Virus record (IMG/VR): IMGVR_UViG_3300038425_000597
Location: 1 to 23,591 of that record
DNA from: a virus
Length of the DNA stretch: 23,591 nucleotides
Reading direction: 5' to 3' (one strand)
Below, in pieces: positions 20,974 to 23,591 of the stretch; position 1 is the stretch's first letter; every line of letters begins with the position of its first letter. The position numbers and the translations under genes are program-made. The notes below the pieces were generated by a model that was not told the origin of the DNA, did not search any database, and saw only the letters and a list, made by a program, of their open reading frames with translations.

Positions 20974-22329
20974 ATGAAATACAAAACTCTAGTCATAGAA
21001 AAGAGCATTCGAGGCAAGATACTGAAGAAACCGCTGACGATAAAAGTCCCGGAGCAACAAAATGCGGCAGAAAAGAAACTTCTAGACTATGTCTTAGAGT
21101 CGTTGAACCAAAGATCCTGCCTAATACCATTTACTCTCGAAAACTTCTCAACAAGGAATCTTGCCAGATATCTACTATTCAGCAGAACTGGGAGTCAGAA
21201 CAGTCTTTACGGATACGCCGAAAGCGTCTATCATTTCAGCAAATGGATTGGCGCCCAGCCTGATCAACTTCTAAATAAATGCCAGAAAAGAAATGGAGAT
21301 ACAAACCCAAAGGGAATTGCCAGAATGACGCGTGCTCTTGATGAGTACGTAGATTTCTTGCAAGCAAACAACTTTTCACCTAACTCTATAAGGAGCTACC
21401 TGAAAGGCGTGATAGCCCTGTTTAATGTCAATTGCGTAGGACTTAGAATGGCCTACGGCCTGAGCACTTGGAATGTATACGAAGGTCGAGCTCCCTCGCG
21501 GGAAGAAATCCAAAAAATCCTAGACTTAGCAGACCTTCGTGATAGAGTCATAATCACAATACTCGCTGTCAGCGGTCTGCGTGTGGGTACACTCCTGAAA
21601 CTGCAATATCAACATGTAAAACACGACATCGAACGAGACATCGTCCCAATTCATGTGCATGTCGAGGCGGAACTAACAAAGAACAAACGTCGTAGTTATG
21701 ACACTTTTCTGAATGATGAGGCATCAGATTGTCTCAGGTCTTATATTGAGGCTAGAATAAGAGGCACACAAAAGATCCCACGAGAAGAACTACACGACGA
21801 ATCACCTTTGATCAGGGCCAAACTTTGCAAACAAGTTAAGACGGTAACTGTTGGGAGCGTCCAAAGTGTCATTCACGACCTCTATGTCAAAGCTGGCTTA
21901 TTGGAAAATAACTCTTTGCGGAGAAGATATGAATTGAGAACTCACAGCTTTAGGAAGTTTTTCCGGACCCAAATGGCCTCACTTGACGTTGATCGCGATT
22001 GCATCGATTACATGATGGGTCGCCGCGCGAAAGATCGCTACCATGATATTGGAATGAAAGGCGTCGAATACCTGCGCGGCGTCTACTTGAATTCCAGAAT
22101 AAGCATACGAGCGAAAGTCAAGATGAACAAGATCGATGCTTTGAAAGAGATAGTCCAAGCATGGGGTCTGAACCCTGAGAAAATCCTGACCAATGAAGCA
22201 TTGGCGCAGCTTACTTCAACTACCGAAAAGAAGCCGGCCACTGACAGAGATCTGCTCTTCTGGTTAAAGCCTTTGCAGAATCATCAATCGAACGGCTTTT
22301 CCCCAGAATCAAGTGGTGCACACAAATGA
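20974..22329 (+). CDS. Tyrosine recombinase A (integrase family, altered active site)
   Basis: This 451-aa protein has an N-terminal SAM-like core-binding domain (about 60-165) and a C-terminal catalytic domain. Active residues are R203 (SGLRVG), K236 (LTKNKR), H324 and R327 (THSFRKF), and Y371 (RGVYLNS). The histidine expected after MMG is replaced: the sequence reads MMGRRAKDRYHD, with R350 where the paralogue has H348. The start is ATG 20974 with GGAGGT (20960-20965); the frame opens earlier at 20848, but the paralogue aligns from 20974. About 30 extra C-terminal residues are absent from the paralogue. It overlaps the next gene by four bases. Altered chemistry or a partner role is possible. 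Confidence 0.85.
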   Translation: MKYKTLVIEKSIRGKILKKPLTIKVPEQQNAAEKKLLDYVLESLNQRSCLIPFTLENFSTRNLARYLLFSRTGSQNSLYGYAESVYHFSKWIGAQPDQLLNKCQKRNGDTNPKGIARMTRALDEYVDFLQANNFSPNSIRSYLKGVIALFNVNCVGLRMAYGLSTWNVYEGRAPSREEIQKILDLADLRDRVIITILAVSGLRVGTLLKLQYQHVKHDIERDIVPIHVHVEAELTKNKRRSYDTFLNDEASDCLRSYIEARIRGTQKIPREELHDESPLIRAKLCKQVKTVTVGSVQSVIHDLYVKAGLLENNSLRRRYELRTHSFRKFFRTQMASLDVDRDCIDYMMGRRAKDRYHDIGMKGVEYLRGVYLNSRISIRAKVKMNKIDALKEIVQAWGLNPEKILTNEALAQLTSTTEKKPATDRDLLFWLKPLQNHQSNGFSPESSGAHK

Positions 22330-23591
22330 AATCCCTGACCGTGACAAGAAGCCCGAATAATTACACACTGAAACAACCCTTGACACTTCATATTCCAGAG
22401 CCAGAAACTGTAGCCGAGGAAAAACTGCAACAATACATCATAAACACGTTCGTCGTAAGGCAGCCCTCGTTGGCGCGATTCACTTTCGAAAACTCCACCA
22501 CCATGGAGCTCACGAAACATCTGCTACGTCACCGAACAGGCAGTACAAGCACGCTTTACAATAACGTTTACGCTGTATATCGTTTCTGCACATGGCTGCA
22601 GAGTGAGCCCGACCAGCTTGTGAATCGATGCAAAGGAAAGGATGAAGTTCCGATACCCAAGGCCGTCATTCAAATGGGGCGCCTCCTTGCAGACTTTGCC
22701 GATAATCTTCAAGAAGAAAATGGCTTGGCCCCAGCCACGGTGTACTGCATGGTAAAGTGCATCCAATTCTTCTTCCAGCTTAACGGTGTCAAATTTAGAA
22801 TGCCCTACCGAAGATCGCGGTGGGGCATTTACGAAGAACGCGCACCAACGCCGGAAGAACTCCAAAAGATCATAAGCGTAGCTGATGCCCGCGGCAAGGT
22901 CATAGTCGCCCTGATGGCGGTCGCTGGTTTTCGAAACGGAACCCTGGTTCAGCTCAAATATCGCCACGTTAGGCAAGACATGGAAAAGGGAAGAACCTCC
23001 ATTCATGTTCATGTAGAAGCCGCGATAACAAAAGGAAAGCGTCATGATTACGACACCTTTCTGAACAAGGAAGCTTCAGATTATCTCAAAGCCTACTTAG
23101 ACGCTCGAAGAAACGGGACAAAACGGAGACAGCCAGAATGCCTTCACGATGAATCGCCTCTGATCAGCTACTATCGCCAGATTAGACCGTTAACTCCGCC
23201 GCGCATTGGAGATATCGTGAACGCGCTCTACGTGAAGGCTGGTCTATTAACTAAGAACCCTAGAATCAGGAGATATGACCTGAGGGCACACAGCCTCCGC
23301 AAATTCTTCCTAACTCAGATGGTTTCCTTAGGCGTAGAACGCGACTACATTGAGTACATGATGGGCCACACCTTAAGCATATACCACGATGTCAAAATGA
23401 AAGGAGTCGATTTTCTGCGCGCAGTCTATCTAGCATCAGGCCTTAGCATACAACCAAGAACCAAAGCCAGCAAAATGATCGACCTAATAGAAATCATCAA
23501 TTCATGGGGACTAAATCCAGAAGAGTTCCTAACACAAGAAGCATTAGATCAGTTCTACGAAGCTCGCGCGCGGTCGTTCACACATAATTAA
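22326..23591 (+). CDS. Tyrosine recombinase B (integrase family, complete active site)
   Basis: This 421-aa protein is collinear with recombinase A and clearly its paralogue: 19 of 25 residues match over 226-250 in both. It has R203 (AGFRNG), K236, H322, R325, H348 (MMGHTL) and Y368 (RAVYLAS), so the full set is present. ATG at 22326 overlaps the stop of A (ATGA), so the pair is translated together. The gene ends at the last base of the window with a TAA and is intact. It probably catalyses integration or excision of the element. No att core or tRNA is visible within the window. Confidence 0.88.
   Translation: MKSLTVTRSPNNYTLKQPLTLHIPEPETVAEEKLQQYIINTFVVRQPSLARFTFENSTTMELTKHLLRHRTGSTSTLYNNVYAVYRFCTWLQSEPDQLVNRCKGKDEVPIPKAVIQMGRLLADFADNLQEENGLAPATVYCMVKCIQFFFQLNGVKFRMPYRRSRWGIYEERAPTPEELQKIISVADARGKVIVALMAVAGFRNGTLVQLKYRHVRQDMEKGRTSIHVHVEAAITKGKRHDYDTFLNKEASDYLKAYLDARRNGTKRRQPECLHDESPLISYYRQIRPLTPPRIGDIVNALYVKAGLLTKNPRIRRYDLRAHSLRKFFLTQMVSLGVERDYIEYMMGHTLSIYHDVKMKGVDFLRAVYLASGLSIQPRTKASKMIDLIEIINSWGLNPEEFLTQEALDQFYEARARSFTHN

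Noticed and set aside
1-23591. CRISPR array, tRNA or integrated-element border
   Set aside because: No regularly spaced repeats, no cloverleaf-like sequence and no host gene were recognised; attachment sites must lie outside the window or are not visible.

Overview
The window is a nearly complete late (virion) region of a tailed archaeal virus or provirus of the HK97 / Caudoviricetes type. It runs from packaging genes to two integrase-type recombinases. The archaeal assignment rests on several points. Upstream regions carry A/T-rich TATA-like boxes and no bacterial -35/-10 pairs. T-rich tracts end the operons. A NosD-type surface protein has an archaeal PEF-CTERM-like tail. A SipW/pilin-like exported protein is also present. 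The protein flavour resembles Bathyarchaeia or other Thermoproteota, but no tRNA or rRNA confirms the host. Ribosome binding sites are strong and repeated (GGAGGTGA, AAGGTGA), and GTG and TTG starts are common.

Layout: 1-3055 holds a small helical protein, TerL and portal (+). 3092-5179 is a minus-strand island that interrupts the head operon; it holds a secreted, membrane-anchored beta-helix protein, a small ORF, a zinc-ribbon protein and a second doubtful ORF. 5211-5807 holds two small head-associated proteins, followed by a 20-nt inverted repeat and a signal-anchored beta protein. 6404-9253 is the head maturation module: a DUF6582-like protein, a protease with a scaffold tail, a decoration protein and the major capsid protein. 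9371-12381 holds a membrane protein, adaptor, tail completion and tail tube genes. 12456-15355 holds the tail assembly chaperones G and GT and a 783-aa tape measure. 15355-18692 holds tail-tip and fibre genes. 18689-19322 holds a conserved-looking small protein and a holin-like membrane protein. 19369-20814 encodes an ABC-ATPase fused to a GNAT acetyltransferase. 20974-23591 holds two tandem paralogous tyrosine recombinases.

The genes work together as a standard siphovirus-like assembly line. TerL packages DNA through the portal. The protease and scaffold mature an HK97-fold capsid. Adaptor and completion proteins join a tail whose length is set by the tape measure.

The best hidden signals are four. 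First, a canonical -1 frameshift site (seven T at 12815-12821) opens a 58-codon extension that makes GT. Second, a perfect internal GGAGGTGA plus TTG inside the protease gene would make a separate scaffold. Third, an antisense cargo island sits in the head operon. Fourth, a distal group holds the ABC-GNAT fusion and two recombinases, the first of which has lost a conserved active-site His. No CRISPR array, tRNA, insertion sequence or replication gene was seen.
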